56,829 nucleotides of DNA from Bacillus sp. J33 (GCF_000518885.1 NZ_JAEL01000025.1:1-56829); one strand, 5' to 3'; positions 16,083 through 26,273 are shown, counted from the stretch's first letter. Notes: generated from the letters alone by a model not told the origin. Numbers and translations are program-made.

Positions 16083-17390
16083 TCAGGTAACCGTATTTTC
16101 CTTTATGCGATTCACAATACGTACAGCTTTGCCTTCCGATCTTGGCAAGGCATTCAGCGGATGAATTTCAAGCCCGATACTGATAAAGCAATGCTGTTTC
16201 AACGCTTGATGAATTTTCTTTTTTACCAATTCGGTTTCTTTCATATTCCGATAAAACCCTTCGCTCCATTCAGCGTGAAGTTCCAGCGATTTTAAGCTTC
16301 CTCCTTGAAGCACATGAATTTGATAGTGCGGAGCGAGTTCCGGTATCTGCAAAATGCATCGCTCAATTTCGGAAGGGAAAACGTTAACTCCATTTACATT
16401 CAGCATATCATCTATCCGGCCTTTTACACGGCTCATGCGAATAGTAGTCCGGCCGCACCGGCATTTTTCTTTCGAAATGGAGGCTATGTCGCCGGTACGA
16501 TATCGAATCACTGGAAAAGCCTCCTTGGTTAAACTTGTGAAAACCAATTCTCCTTCTTCACCACTTGGAAGCGGTTTCATTTCTGCAGGATCAATAACCT
16601 CTACATAAAAATGGTCTTCGGCAATGTGAAGCCCATTTTGGGCTTCATGGCACTCCATGGCTACTCCCGGCCCCAGCACTTCACTAAGCCCATAAATATC
16701 GCATGCTTTAATTCCTAGTTTTTCTTCCAAAGTATTCCTCATCTCTTCCGACCAAGGTTCAGCGCCGAAAATGCCATACTTTAATGAAGTCTTTGCTGGA
16801 TCGATCCCCTGGTATTCCATCTTTTCAGCCAGATTCAAGATATAGGAAGGAGTTCCGCAAATGACTTCAGGCTGAAAGTCTTGTATAAGCATAATTTGCC
16901 TATCTGTATTCCCTCCAGATATAGGGACGGTTGCCATACCAAGCTTTTCACTTCCATAATGGAGCCCCAGACCCCCGGTAAAAAGACCATATCCATAGGC
17001 ATTATGCAAGGTCTGACCCGGAAGTCCTCCTCCAATCGTGATGGCCCTGGCTATGAGATTGCCCCACATTTCAATGTCATTGCGGGTATACCCGACAACA
17101 GTCGGCTTTCCGCTTGTACCTGAGGAAGCGTGAAGCCGGACAATATCCTTTTTACCCACAGCAAAAAGCCCGAATGGGTAATGTTCACGCAGATCTGCTT
17201 TAACGGTAAATGGCAGCTTTTCAATATCATCCAGGCTGTTTATATCTTCAGGTGTAATATTACTTTCCAAAAACGTTTTCCGGTAAAAAGGCACTTTGTT
17301 AAATACTCTGTTCACTGTCTGCTTGAGCCGATTCAACTGCAGCTTTTCTATATAATCGCGGCTTTCCGTTTCAACATCATGCAGAATCAA
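16083..17390 (-). CDS. paaK: Phenylacetate-CoA ligase PaaK
   Basis: This 435-residue adenylate-forming enzyme makes phenylacetyl-CoA from phenylacetate, CoA and ATP in the cytoplasm, the first committed step. The AMP-binding motif SSGTSGKPTVVGYT is at about 89-102, followed by YGLSEVLGPGVAMEC and the hinge region RMSRVKGRIDDMLNVNGVNVFPSEIE. A GGGAGGT site lies inside the longest open frame (17403-17397), 7 nt before TTG 17390 (start MILHDVETES). That start is therefore preferred over ATG 17417, which has no site. It is the first gene of the catabolic operon; its promoter carries the best copy of the shared operator. Confidence 0.9.
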   Translation of the reverse strand: MILHDVETESRDYIEKLQLNRLKQTVNRVFNKVPFYRKTFLESNITPEDINSLDDIEKLPFTVKADLREHYPFGLFAVGKKDIVRLHASSGTSGKPTVVGYTRNDIEMWGNLIARAITIGGGLPGQTLHNAYGYGLFTGGLGLHYGSEKLGMATVPISGGNTDRQIMLIQDFQPEVICGTPSYILNLAEKMEYQGIDPAKTSLKYGIFGAEPWSEEMRNTLEEKLGIKACDIYGLSEVLGPGVAMECHEAQNGLHIAEDHFYVEVIDPAEMKPLPSGEEGELVFTSLTKEAFPVIRYRTGDIASISKEKCRCGRTTIRMSRVKGRIDDMLNVNGVNVFPSEIERCILQIPELAPHYQIHVLQGGSLKSLELHAEWSEGFYRNMKETELVKKKIHQALKQHCFISIGLEIHPLNALPRSEGKAVRIVNRIKENTVT

Positions 17391-17433
17391 GGCAAGACCT
17401 CCCAGGTTCATTATCATTTTAGAATAATATTTT

Positions 17434-17485
17434 ATATAACGTTTATATATCGTTATATTTAATATGTGTCATATATTTAACACAA
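17434..17485 (-). promoter_or_regulatory. paaK promoter with perfect shared operator
   Basis: ATATAACG-N9-CGTTATAT (17434-17458) is a perfect 8-bp inverted repeat and the strongest copy in the island. On the minus strand a TTGTGT (17485-17480), 17-nt spacer and TTAAAT (17462-17457) fit a promoter whose -10 box touches the operator. This is the expected target for repression of the paa genes by PaaX. Confidence 0.7.
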
Positions 17486-17594
17486 AGATACCGTGTTAAT
17501 AGGAAAAAGTCAACTTATTTTCTGAAAATTTACTAATTTATTTTAATGAAAAAATTAAATAACATTAGCACCTTTTAGTGTATGGGTTTGTCTA

Positions 17595-17757
17595 CACTTC
17601 ATTGTTGGCTTCCGCTGCGGACGCTCAGGCGAACCGCGGGGTCTCCCCCGTATTCGCTCTTCTGGCTGGACTTTAATTAAGCTTACCCGAGTAAATAACC
17701 TGCGGAGGAAATACGAACGCATGAGTAAGGATCTCGTGCCTCCAGCTCCAATTAACA
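17595..17757. repeat. Decayed GC-rich Bacillaceae intergenic repeat, copy 5
   Basis: It begins GTTGGCTTCCGCTGCGGACG and ends GCCTCCAGCTCCAATTAAC, and shares GGAAATACGAA with copy 4. It sits between the paaK promoter and the terminator at 17849. With copies 3 and 4 it brackets parts of the paa island. Confidence 0.55.
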
Positions 17758-17848
17758 CGGTGCTAAATCAATACAGCTTTAACACTATTTACTGCACCGA
17801 TTTCCAAAGAGGTTATATAAAAGCAATTCCTTCATTCAAAAAACCCCA

Positions 17849-17875
17849 AAAAGCCCGCGGGATCGCGGGCTTTTA
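17849..17875 (-). terminator. Terminator after the large membrane protein gene
   Basis: AAAGCCCGCG and CGCGGGCTTTT form a GC-rich stem around GGAT, one base past the gene's end, with A/T runs on both sides. Confidence 0.85.
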
Positions 17876-20800
17876 TTATTGCCATTCCTTTAATTTCTTC
17901 ACAATGCTATTTTTCCATTTCGATAGAAAAGTTTCTTCTCCTTTGGCTGTCTTTTGTTTCTGCCATTCGTTATAGCTGGCAATGGTGATGAGAAGCGAGC
18001 CCGCTATTAAAAGGTAAGCCCACCAAGGGAGATTGCCCCAATATGGCCTTGTCTGCAGAAGAACGTTTAGCAGAAGTACACCTGACCCGACAAAGAAATA
18101 TGATTTTATTCTGCAGAAAGTACCTGCCAGCATAGATAGGAGCGAAAGTGTACCGACAATCAGCGCATCATATACTGTGTTGCTTGTAAGACCATCCTGT
18201 ACAAGCAGCAAGGAAACCATGATGAGGACAATCCACTGTAGCCTATTAGTCAGCATTCCGTATCTCCCTTTAAGTGTTTTCTTTGCAAAAATAATCAGGG
18301 CAACCCATGGCAGCACATATAGTTCCCTCGCTATCAGTAATGGTATCTCGACATTGCGTAATACCGTATAATAAGGATCCAGTAAAATAACTCCAGAAAG
18401 CAAACCTGGCAGCCAGAAATAGTGGGAGGCAATTCTCTGACGCTGCAAGAAGACGAGCATGCTAACTAATAAGCCAGGGAGTGCCTTTGCCCATAAAGAC
18501 GCTACAGGGATAAGATACATTGAAAGACAGAACAACAAGGCTGTAAAGGTATAGCTGTCTGCCTCTCTTTTCTTTCCTTCAATTAGGAATATCCCGCTGT
18601 ATATGGATTTGCCGATAAAGCTCAGTACTAACCCTATGCCAGCCGCAACTAAAACTTTATAATCGGCTGAGAGCTGATTTATAAACAGAAACTTCATCGT
18701 ACCAGCATAAATGAATACCAGCGGAATTCCTGCCAATAAATCCAGCTTCAACTTATGCAAAAAGATTAGAAATCCAACCGCATATACTATTAAGATAAAA
18801 AAGGTCGAATATCCAAATGGATAAGCTGAAAAAAATGCCAAAATGCCAAGCACAGACCATGGAATAAGAAAGTATACGCTTCTTTCCCTATCAGCCTGCT
18901 CAGCAAATAGCCAAAAAACAAATATGCAGCAGCTTACAAGAAGAAAGGCATACTTACTGAAACCGCTATCCCATACTTGATCCATCCCCATCAGGACAGC
19001 CATGAAGAGTGCAAGGAATGAGCTGTAAAGGAAGAATTTCACTTTCCATTCGCTTTTCGGGACTCTTGAGCTGATCCAATAAATAATAACTGCTACTGCA
19101 AATGCCCATTGGCTGTCTTCACCATGCAGAATAAGGGTGAGGAACAATGAAATAGGCATGAAAATATGGCCAACCCATGAAAAGCCTCCTGCCAAAATTG
19201 CGTCCCTTTTTAATATAAAGAAAGAAGCTATGAGGAGAACCCACGTGCCAAACGGAAGCTGAATCCACAGGAAGAATTGAAGGTCAAATCCTAATTGTGC
19301 CACTCCATTTAAAATAGAAAGGTATGTGAGCAAAGAAACTGCTGCTGAGGTAAACGGGACCCATTTTTGTTTTATAGCATGATATAGAAACAGATACATA
19401 GCTGCTCCGCCCATAAGCACTGCCGGCCTCATCCAGACTTCATTGATAGGCAAAACGATTGCAGAAAATATAGAAATTGTGTAAAAGCCCTGGGCAATGA
19501 AAAAAGAATTTCGCGCTTCCCCTTTTTTTGCTTTTAAAACGAAAGTTATAAACAGGAGTACAGCACTTGCCAGAACTGTGTTCATAGTCATTCCCAATGC
19601 GTCATGATAAAAGGAAAAATTCCTCCTCATTTCTTCTCCGAAGAACATAAAAGCAAACCCGAACGATAAAGGTATGGCCCATGGGATCGATTCCGTATAG
19701 AAGGCCCTTTTTTCCTCTTTATTCATCAGTAACATTGCAATGCTGAAAATTAACAGCATTAAACCAGCTTCCAGCCAATCAAGGAGGCCAATAGATATCA
19801 GTGCAGAAAATAACATAATAGCATTCCCTACATCGCGGGAGCTCAGTGTTATAACATTTAATAGCGGATGCTTCACAAAATAGCCAAAACTTATAAATAG
19901 CAAGAAGCCGATAAAGAATATTGGCAGAGTAAAATGATTGAAGTTAAGTATCTGGTTAATCATCAGGAAAACTTCATAAAGCGCAGAAGCTATAAAGATG
20001 GGAGCCAAATAAGCAAAAAGCCCATTAGCCATTGTTTTTGCCAGATGGATAAACTGGGTCGCTATTATGATATAGGCTAATAGCAGTGCAGCCGATGGTT
20101 CATTTATCTTAAGAAGTATTCCTTCTGCCGAAATATAGAGAAACACCAAGATAGAGACAGCCGCACTCGTAATCCTGAATACATGCTTCCAAGGATATTG
20201 GTTATCCAATAAATTAGGGACCAGCAGAAAGCCTGCTCCAACCAGCGCATAGATTACCGGACCCGCTGCATCTAAAATAGAATGCTCTGGTAAGCACCAT
20301 ATACAATCAGCAAACTGAAAACAAAATGATATTCCTCTTTGCCGGTAACAAAGACCATCGATAAATAAACGGCTGCAGTCACCAGAATATTTACGCTGTA
20401 AAAAACATGGCTATTAAAGAAAGCAAGCATCAAAATCGTTGAAAGCACTAAATTAATTTGTGCAAAATAGACCAGTTCCTTTGAAAATAATTTAAAGTTT
20501 TCACGTTTTTTAATCCGGTGATAAGCTGCTCCAAGCATAGCATTAAAAAGCATGATCCCTAAATAAAAGCCGTCCCTTTCAAGTTTGAATGCTGCCAAGG
20601 TATAACCGGCACCAGTGGTCAATGCGATAAATGAAAACCAAACAAAAAAACGCGAACGAAATTTTTGGGCAAGGAAACTGTATATCGGTACAATTAGAAA
20701 ACTCCCTGCCGCTCCAAGAATAAACCGTCCATCTCCATTGAAAGAAAAGTACGGGCCAAGAAGTTCAAACCATCCAACCGATAAGATAAAGATTGGTAGG

Positions 20801-21267
20801 AATAAACTGCCGAGAACAATGAAAGCAAAAGAGGTTCTCTCAATTTTTAAGATTTTATTAGATAAATAAGCCATTCCATAGAAAAGAAGCGAAACAAAAG
20901 CAATCGAACCGCTCTTCATCCAGTTGGCCATCGTTTCCCAGTTGCTTGTTGCGACAAATAGACCGCTGATCAGAAGCAGGATTACTCCAACATTCAGCAG
21001 CCACGAAATATTTCTTTCACGTATTTCTTCAGTGGATAATTTCTTTTTTACAGGTTTTATAGCCTGCTTAGTCGGCTGATTATCCTTTTCAGTTTGCGCA
21101 GCAGAATGAGCTGCTGCCATTCTTTTCTCCTCCAAGTCTGAGTAATACTTTTTATGAGCATTCATAGTGATTTCAAAGTGTTCTTCTGATAGATACTCTT
21201 TTTCTTTAAGTTTTGCCAGTTCAAATTGGAAAATACTTTTATGATATGCTTCAGTTTTTGAGTCCAT
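17876..21267 (-). pseudogene. Large polytopic membrane protein (SCO7613-like), broken by a frameshift
   Basis: One gene of roughly 1,130 codons is split into two open frames: 21267-20272 (N-terminal part) and 20209-17876 (C-terminal part). Before the internal TTG used by the second frame, that frame stays open upstream as SILDAAGPVIYALVGAGF, which meets the first frame ending YQSILF-stop near 20270-20285. One missing base there explains both. The N-terminal 100 residues are soluble and charged (zinc-less, HEFxI-like EEHFEITMNAHKKYY), then more than 25 hydrophobic segments follow (NISWLLNVGVILLLISGLF onward). The function is unknown; similar Bacillaceae proteins are called SCO7613 C-terminal domain proteins. 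Start: ATG 21267 after AAGAGGTGATGAC. It could be a true lesion or a sequencing error. Confidence 0.7.
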
Positions 21268-21731
21268 GTCATCACCTCTTGGCATCAAATGAAATTTCAT
21301 CCAAATTCTACAATTAGTGTAATTTTACACATTTTAACCCTTTTATTCAATACCTCATTGGCAAAATTTTAAAATTCTTTAAAGGCTTTTTTAGTAATGT
21401 GTGGCATTAAGTGGACTTTACATGCAGGAAATTATTTTAGAACTACGAATGGTATAAGAAAGAATTGTTAAATTTGCAGAAATGCGATTAAATTATTTTT
21501 ATAAAAATGCAGGCAAATATGGTTAAAGAAGGAAATTATCATTTTTCTCAGAGTAAATTGTTTTATGCCCCTTGCGTAATCCCCTTTAAAATCAGCATTT
21601 TGTAGTCCAATCTTCCTAATAAAAAATCCTAATATTATATCCGATAAATTTCTGAATAACAATTCTATCCGAAAAATATTTTTTACCTTATATTATTCTA
21701 GAAATTATTATCTACGACGGAGGAATCACCC
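21268..21731. other. AT-rich intergenic region between divergent genes
   Basis: This 464-nt stretch separates the minus-strand membrane gene and the plus-strand surface protein. A 64-codon minus-strand open frame (21468-21662) has no ribosome-binding site and is AT-rich, and is not taken as a gene. No convincing hairpin, riboswitch or operator was seen. Promoters for both flanking genes must lie here. Confidence 0.4.
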
Positions 21732-22919
21732 TTGAAAAAACTGCAAATATTCTTAATGGCTATTTTATTATTCGGTTCGTTCCCTCTTGCAGGCTACGCA
21801 GCTCCAAACGAGAAGGACCTGGATGCATTTTTGGAAGAAACAAATTGGGATGCTGAAGGTTTGAATGATCATCTAGAGTATTTTTGGGATTATAGCATTG
21901 AAGATTTTGATACGATCAAAGAATTAATAGAGTTCCTTGGTGAGCCAATTACGGAAGAAAACCTGCAGCAGCTATTGACTGATTATGGTTTTGTGAACGA
22001 GGAAGAATTAATTGCACTGCTTGTGGAAAATGGTGAAATGGAAGAAACTGAGGATGTTCGTAAGGTATTCAGATACATAGATGCATTGGATGTTACTGCT
22101 TCTTTTCTAACATATACAGGCACGGAAATTAATGATGAAACACTTAAGCAGCTCCTTGAAGACTACGATCTTACCCTGGAAGAACTAAATGCACTGCTTG
22201 AAGAAAATGAAGATTCCCTGGAAAACTACGATTATATTGAAGATCTTGACATCATGGTATCCATTTATCTTGGTGTTGATGAAATGCCAGGCGAAGATGA
22301 GCTGACTCAAATGTTAGCCGATATTGGCCTTACTGAGGAAGAGCTTGAAGCATTAATGACACATTTTTTAAGTTTGGATTTAGAAGACCAAGCCTTTATT
22401 GACAAAATGCTGGACCTTGAAAACCGCTTAATGGCTTTTGGCGATTTCGAAAGCGCTGAAGACCTAACTGAAGAAGAAATAGCAGAGCTTATTAGCATTA
22501 TGCAGGAAATGATGGATCTCTTTCAGCTAAATGCAGAATTTTATCTGGTGAATGATCAAGGGGAAAAGAGTCATTTAAAAACAGAAGAAATGATTGCTTT
22601 GGAAGAAACCAATGGCTATGACCTTCTAATTGAACTATACAATACTGAAAGCGTATTTCTGGCTGACATCATTATTACTGCTGATATGTTCAGTTCAGAA
22701 TTAATTAAAGACACAGCTGGTGATCTAGACCACGCAGAAACTGTTATAAAAAAACAGGGACCTGTTAAAGCAAAGCCAGCTCCAAAGAGCATAAAAACTA
22801 TAAAAGGCGGAAAGCTGCCAAATACTGCCGGAAACTATACAGAAGGTGCACTTGGAGGAGTCGCTATGATTTTATTAGGGGCAGTCATTATTCGTAAACG
22901 GAAAGTGAAGTCTGCGTGA
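21732..22919 (+). CDS. Acidic cell-wall surface protein with LPNTA sorting signal
   Basis: This 395-residue secreted protein has a signal peptide (about 1-23, ending AGYAA), a very acidic helical body and a C-terminal sorting signal: LPNTA at 362-366, a hydrophobic stretch and RKRKVKSA. The body has repeated units of the form LxxLLxDYxLxxEELxALLxE (near residues 71-92, 137-158 and 193-214), reminiscent of paired helices. It matches what is annotated in Bacillus as processed acidic surface protein. LPNTA is the substrate motif of class D sortases, and such a sortase is encoded next, overlapping by four bases. Start: TTG after GGAGGAATCACCC. The biological role is unknown. Confidence 0.85.
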   Translation: MKKLQIFLMAILLFGSFPLAGYAAPNEKDLDAFLEETNWDAEGLNDHLEYFWDYSIEDFDTIKELIEFLGEPITEENLQQLLTDYGFVNEEELIALLVENGEMEETEDVRKVFRYIDALDVTASFLTYTGTEINDETLKQLLEDYDLTLEELNALLEENEDSLENYDYIEDLDIMVSIYLGVDEMPGEDELTQMLADIGLTEEELEALMTHFLSLDLEDQAFIDKMLDLENRLMAFGDFESAEDLTEEEIAELISIMQEMMDLFQLNAEFYLVNDQGEKSHLKTEEMIALEETNGYDLLIELYNTESVFLADIIITADMFSSELIKDTAGDLDHAETVIKKQGPVKAKPAPKSIKTIKGGKLPNTAGNYTEGALGGVAMILLGAVIIRKRKVKSA

Positions 22920-23512
22920 TCAAAATTAAAAAAATTCTTGGACTGGCCGTGATTATTATTGGCATTTGGCTGGTTATATCGAATATAAAGCCCTTTTTCC
23001 CTGCTAATAAAACCACTGCCCAAAGTGACCAAAAACCAATTGAGCAACAAAGCCTGCTACATGACGTGAAAAGTCAAAATCCGCAGGAATCTGCCTTGTA
23101 CCCTAAACGACCTTCTATTGGGGAAGAGATTGGGGAACTTACCATACCAAAAATATCTGCCAGCCTTCCCATTTTTCACGGAACTGACGAAGATGAACTG
23201 GAAAAAGGAGTTGGCCATTTTGCAGGAAGTGTCCTTCCAGGTGAAAATGATAATTCGGTTCTTTCAGGCCATCGTGATACGGTATTCCGTAAACTGGGCG
23301 ATGTTACAGTAGGCGACTTGCTGGTTGTAAACACTTCTGCAGGAGAGTTTACGTACAAAGTACGAAAAGTACGGATTGTTGATGCAGATGATCGAACCGT
23401 TATTGTGCCAAAACCGAGAGCTACACTGACTGTTACTACCTGTTACCCTTTTGATTATATTGGGGATGCACCACAGCGTTATATTTTAGTTGGCGATTTA
23501 GTAAGAAAATAG
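22916..23512 (+). CDS. srtD: Class D sortase
   Basis: This 198-residue membrane-anchored transpeptidase has one N-terminal transmembrane segment (about 8-24) and the sortase beta-barrel with catalytic H119 (LSGHRDT), C176 (TVTTCYPFDY) and R188 (PQRYILVGD). It should cleave the neighbouring protein's LPNTA motif between T and A and attach it to the cell wall. Its start overlaps the substrate gene's stop, so the pair is co-translated. It is followed by a strong terminator shared with the convergent small gene. Confidence 0.9.
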   Translation: MIKIKKILGLAVIIIGIWLVISNIKPFFPANKTTAQSDQKPIEQQSLLHDVKSQNPQESALYPKRPSIGEEIGELTIPKISASLPIFHGTDEDELEKGVGHFAGSVLPGENDNSVLSGHRDTVFRKLGDVTVGDLLVVNTSAGEFTYKVRKVRIVDADDRTVIVPKPRATLTVTTCYPFDYIGDAPQRYILVGDLVRK

Positions 23513-23540
23513 AATTCCTCCGCTTTTTTAAGCGAAAAAC

Positions 23541-23574
23541 AAAAAGGAAGGCCTATCCTCGAGGCCTTCCTTTT
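23541..23574. terminator. Bidirectional terminator between srtD and the 63-residue gene
   Basis: AAAAAGGAAGGCC pairs with GGCCTTCCTTTT around an 8-nt loop. A-run and T-run flank both sides, so it serves both converging transcripts. Confidence 0.9.
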
Positions 23575-23764
23575 ATTCAGTAATTGTCACCAGTTTTACG
23601 TCTGCAAAATCAAATCGATGGTATTTATCATCAGAATCTGTAATTTCAACGAATCCTTCCAGATCCTTAACTTTTCCAATTACCTCGGATTTGTTTTCTG
23701 CTTTTACTGCTTCAGTAACTGCTACATCTTTTTCAAAAGTATAAATAATTTTATACGACTTCAT
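23573..23764 (-). CDS. Conserved small hypothetical protein (63 aa)
   Basis: The protein starts MKSYKIIYTFEKDVAVTEAV and is mixed alpha/beta with many charged residues and no membrane segment. The ATG follows GGAGAGTTTGACAGC, and the gene ends at a bidirectional terminator, so it is a real single-gene unit. The family is not recognised. It may be a small soluble regulator or binding protein, but nothing in the sequence says which. Confidence 0.65.
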   Translation of the reverse strand: MKSYKIIYTFEKDVAVTEAVKAENKSEVIGKVKDLEGFVEITDSDDKYHRFDFADVKLVTITE

Positions 23765-23922
23765 GCTGTCAAACTCTCCTTTCGCTATTTATCTTCCCGT
23801 ATTTGGAGGATCTAAACTAATAATTTTTTAAAACGGGCAGATTCAAAACCCTGATAAAAAAGGGATAGGGAGATGAGCAGCATATTTATAGCAATTGCTA
23901 GCAAAATGCTATTCGACAAATA

Positions 23923-26238
23923 TCAACTAATATCAGCACAGTTATAAGTGCTTTCTTCCAATTCTTCTATAAATGGACAATCTTCGCCAAGTGAGAGTAA
24001 CCTTAAGCTATGCATGGCTCTGGTGCAGGCTGTATAAAAGAGCTTCCTTTCCCTTTCTTTTCTGTATTCAGAAGCATTGAAGATGATGACCGCATCAAAT
24101 TCAATCCCTTTAGCCAGATAGGATGGTATTACGACAATACCGCCCTCATAGGAAACCGTACCTTTTTCAATTAGCCTTGCATTTACTTTTTCCTTTAAGA
24201 TTGCAAAAGCTTCTTGGCTTTCCTTGGCTGTTTTGCATATAACTGCTATGGTTTTATGACCCTTATTTCTAAGTGTTTCAATTTCCTTCTGAAGCTGCAA
24301 ATTACGGACTTCTCTGCTGCCAGTTTTAACTACAACGGGCTGGTCTCCGCTGCGATTAAATACTTCTATATTTTCTCCGCCTGGAATTATGCCTCGTGTA
24401 AATTCTACGATTTGTTTAGTTGAACGATAGCTTTTCATGAGCAGGAGTGTTTCTTTTTCATATTCCTCGACAGTCTGATAAATGGTTGAATTGCCGTCCT
24501 GCTGCAAATAAATAGCCTGGTTTATATCTCCTAGGAGCGTCATTTTGCTATACGGGAAAAGTTCGCGAATATATGCAAACTGAAATGCAGAATAATCCTG
24601 CGCTTCATCAATAAATACATGTCGGATTGAAGTGTTGGATTTTTTGCCTTCAATTTTATCCTTTAAATACAAAAAAGGGGTTGCATCTTCATAAGGCATT
24701 TGAGCATTTTTTACTTTATTGATGGTTTGTTTGCTTATTTCATCCCAGCTATCAGAAGTTCTTCCTAAAAAATGCTTATAGAAACTCTCATAAATAGCAG
24801 GCATATCTATGAATTTATACTGTTTTATTTTCTTCTTAACGGGTTTGAATGTTTTGCTGACAATCATTTTTGCCAAATATTTTTCTTCCATCTCATGGTC
24901 GTCAAAAGTATAATCCTCTTCCCCTTGTTTTCTTTGGCGCTGTTTAAAAGCTTCCAAATAAACTTCCTTATCCAGGTAGCCGATCGCTTCTTCTACCCAT
25001 TCCTTTTTGCGTTCCCTCTTTTCCTGTAGTCTAATCTGACTCAGAAGCCAATCCTGAAGAAGTTGAATCCTATTCGGAATCGGATTGGAAGAGTCGAGCG
25101 AATAAAATTGTTCAGATATTTGCCGGCTTGTTACGAGGACCTTCCCTTTTAAAACGATATCCCTAAAAACAAGACCCCCTTCAGATAAATGGAGCAAATA
25201 TTGATCAATCTTCTCTTTAAAATTTAAATCGGATTTTACTTTGATTCCTTTCATCCTTATTTGTGTTATTGAATCATCACTGGATGTAAGGATTTCCTCA
25301 AGCTGTGTAAACGGATCCTCTACCTGAAAATCATCTCCAAGCCGATGTGTTAAATATTCCTGGAATGTTGTTTGTCTCATGCTTTCTTCCCCGAGCTCTG
25401 GAAGGACTGTCGCTACGTAACTATTGAAAAGCGGATTGGGTGAAAAAAGCATGATATTTTCGGAATTTAAAGTATCTCGGTATCTATATAGAAGGAATGC
25501 CGCACGCTGAAGTGCAGCGGACGTTTTACCGCTGCCTGCAACACCTTGCACAACAAGAATTTTGCTGCGTTCATTCCGAATGATCTCATTCTGCTCTTTT
25601 TGGATGGTCGCAACGATACTCTTCATCTGAGAATTTGCCTGATTTCCAAGCACCTCCTGAAGCATCTGGTCCCCAATCGTTACACCTGTATCAAACATTC
25701 CTTGTATTACACCATTTCTTATGATAAATTGACGTTTTAAAGTCATTTCACCGTGAATCGTTCCGGTTGGTGTCCGATATTCAGCCATACCTGGCGAGTA
25801 ATCATAATAAAGGCTTGAAATGGGAGCACGCCAATCGTATATGAGAAAATTTTCATCTCTCTCATCCATAAAAGAAGCTATGCCCAGATAAATCGGCTCC
25901 GTTACCCTTTCACCTTCCTCTTTAAAGTCGATGCGCCCAAAATATGGCGATTTTTCAAGCCGGCCAAGCACTCTTAGCTGTTTATCCAAATGCCCCTTGC
26001 TTCTTTCACGTTCGGAGAGCAATTCTGCCTGTTGCTTGATGCTGGTAAAAGTCTCAATAACATCATCAGGTTCATCAAGGTTGACTGTTACATCATCCCA
26101 AAACGTTTGGCGTATTTCCAGTGCCTGAGAACCAACATTCTGAGTCTTTTCCATGTAGGAGCTTTTCTTCACCTTGATTAAGTCAATAATTGAATCTACT
26201 CTATTCTGTTCTGCAGCTTTGTTTTGCAACTCACTCAT
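23923..26238 (-). CDS. helD: RNA polymerase-recycling helicase-like ATPase HelD
   Basis: This 771-residue superfamily 1 (UvrD/Rep-like) motor protein frees stalled RNA polymerase from DNA in Bacillus. It has an N-terminal charged coiled-coil arm (about 1-120), Walker A GVAGSGKTSAAL, helicase motifs VFIDEAQDYS, LLGDINQAIY and LMKSYRSTKQI, and a late VIPSYLAKGIEFDAVII motif. Its length is close to the 774 residues of B. subtilis HelD. Start: ATG after CGGGGAGTGG. It is monocistronic. Confidence 0.9.
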   Translation of the reverse strand: MSELQNKAAEQNRVDSIIDLIKVKKSSYMEKTQNVGSQALEIRQTFWDDVTVNLDEPDDVIETFTSIKQQAELLSERERSKGHLDKQLRVLGRLEKSPYFGRIDFKEEGERVTEPIYLGIASFMDERDENFLIYDWRAPISSLYYDYSPGMAEYRTPTGTIHGEMTLKRQFIIRNGVIQGMFDTGVTIGDQMLQEVLGNQANSQMKSIVATIQKEQNEIIRNERSKILVVQGVAGSGKTSAALQRAAFLLYRYRDTLNSENIMLFSPNPLFNSYVATVLPELGEESMRQTTFQEYLTHRLGDDFQVEDPFTQLEEILTSSDDSITQIRMKGIKVKSDLNFKEKIDQYLLHLSEGGLVFRDIVLKGKVLVTSRQISEQFYSLDSSNPIPNRIQLLQDWLLSQIRLQEKRERKKEWVEEAIGYLDKEVYLEAFKQRQRKQGEEDYTFDDHEMEEKYLAKMIVSKTFKPVKKKIKQYKFIDMPAIYESFYKHFLGRTSDSWDEISKQTINKVKNAQMPYEDATPFLYLKDKIEGKKSNTSIRHVFIDEAQDYSAFQFAYIRELFPYSKMTLLGDINQAIYLQQDGNSTIYQTVEEYEKETLLLMKSYRSTKQIVEFTRGIIPGGENIEVFNRSGDQPVVVKTGSREVRNLQLQKEIETLRNKGHKTIAVICKTAKESQEAFAILKEKVNARLIEKGTVSYEGGIVVIPSYLAKGIEFDAVIIFNASEYRKERERKLFYTACTRAMHSLRLLSLGEDCPFIEELEESTYNCADIS

Positions 26239-26273
26239 AAAACCACTCCCCGAAAAAAATTGCGGTCTTTACA

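Noticed and set aside
21468-21662. 64-codon minus-strand open frame in the 21.3-21.7 kb gap
   Set aside because: AT-rich, no start signal, and no neighbour or terminator to support it.
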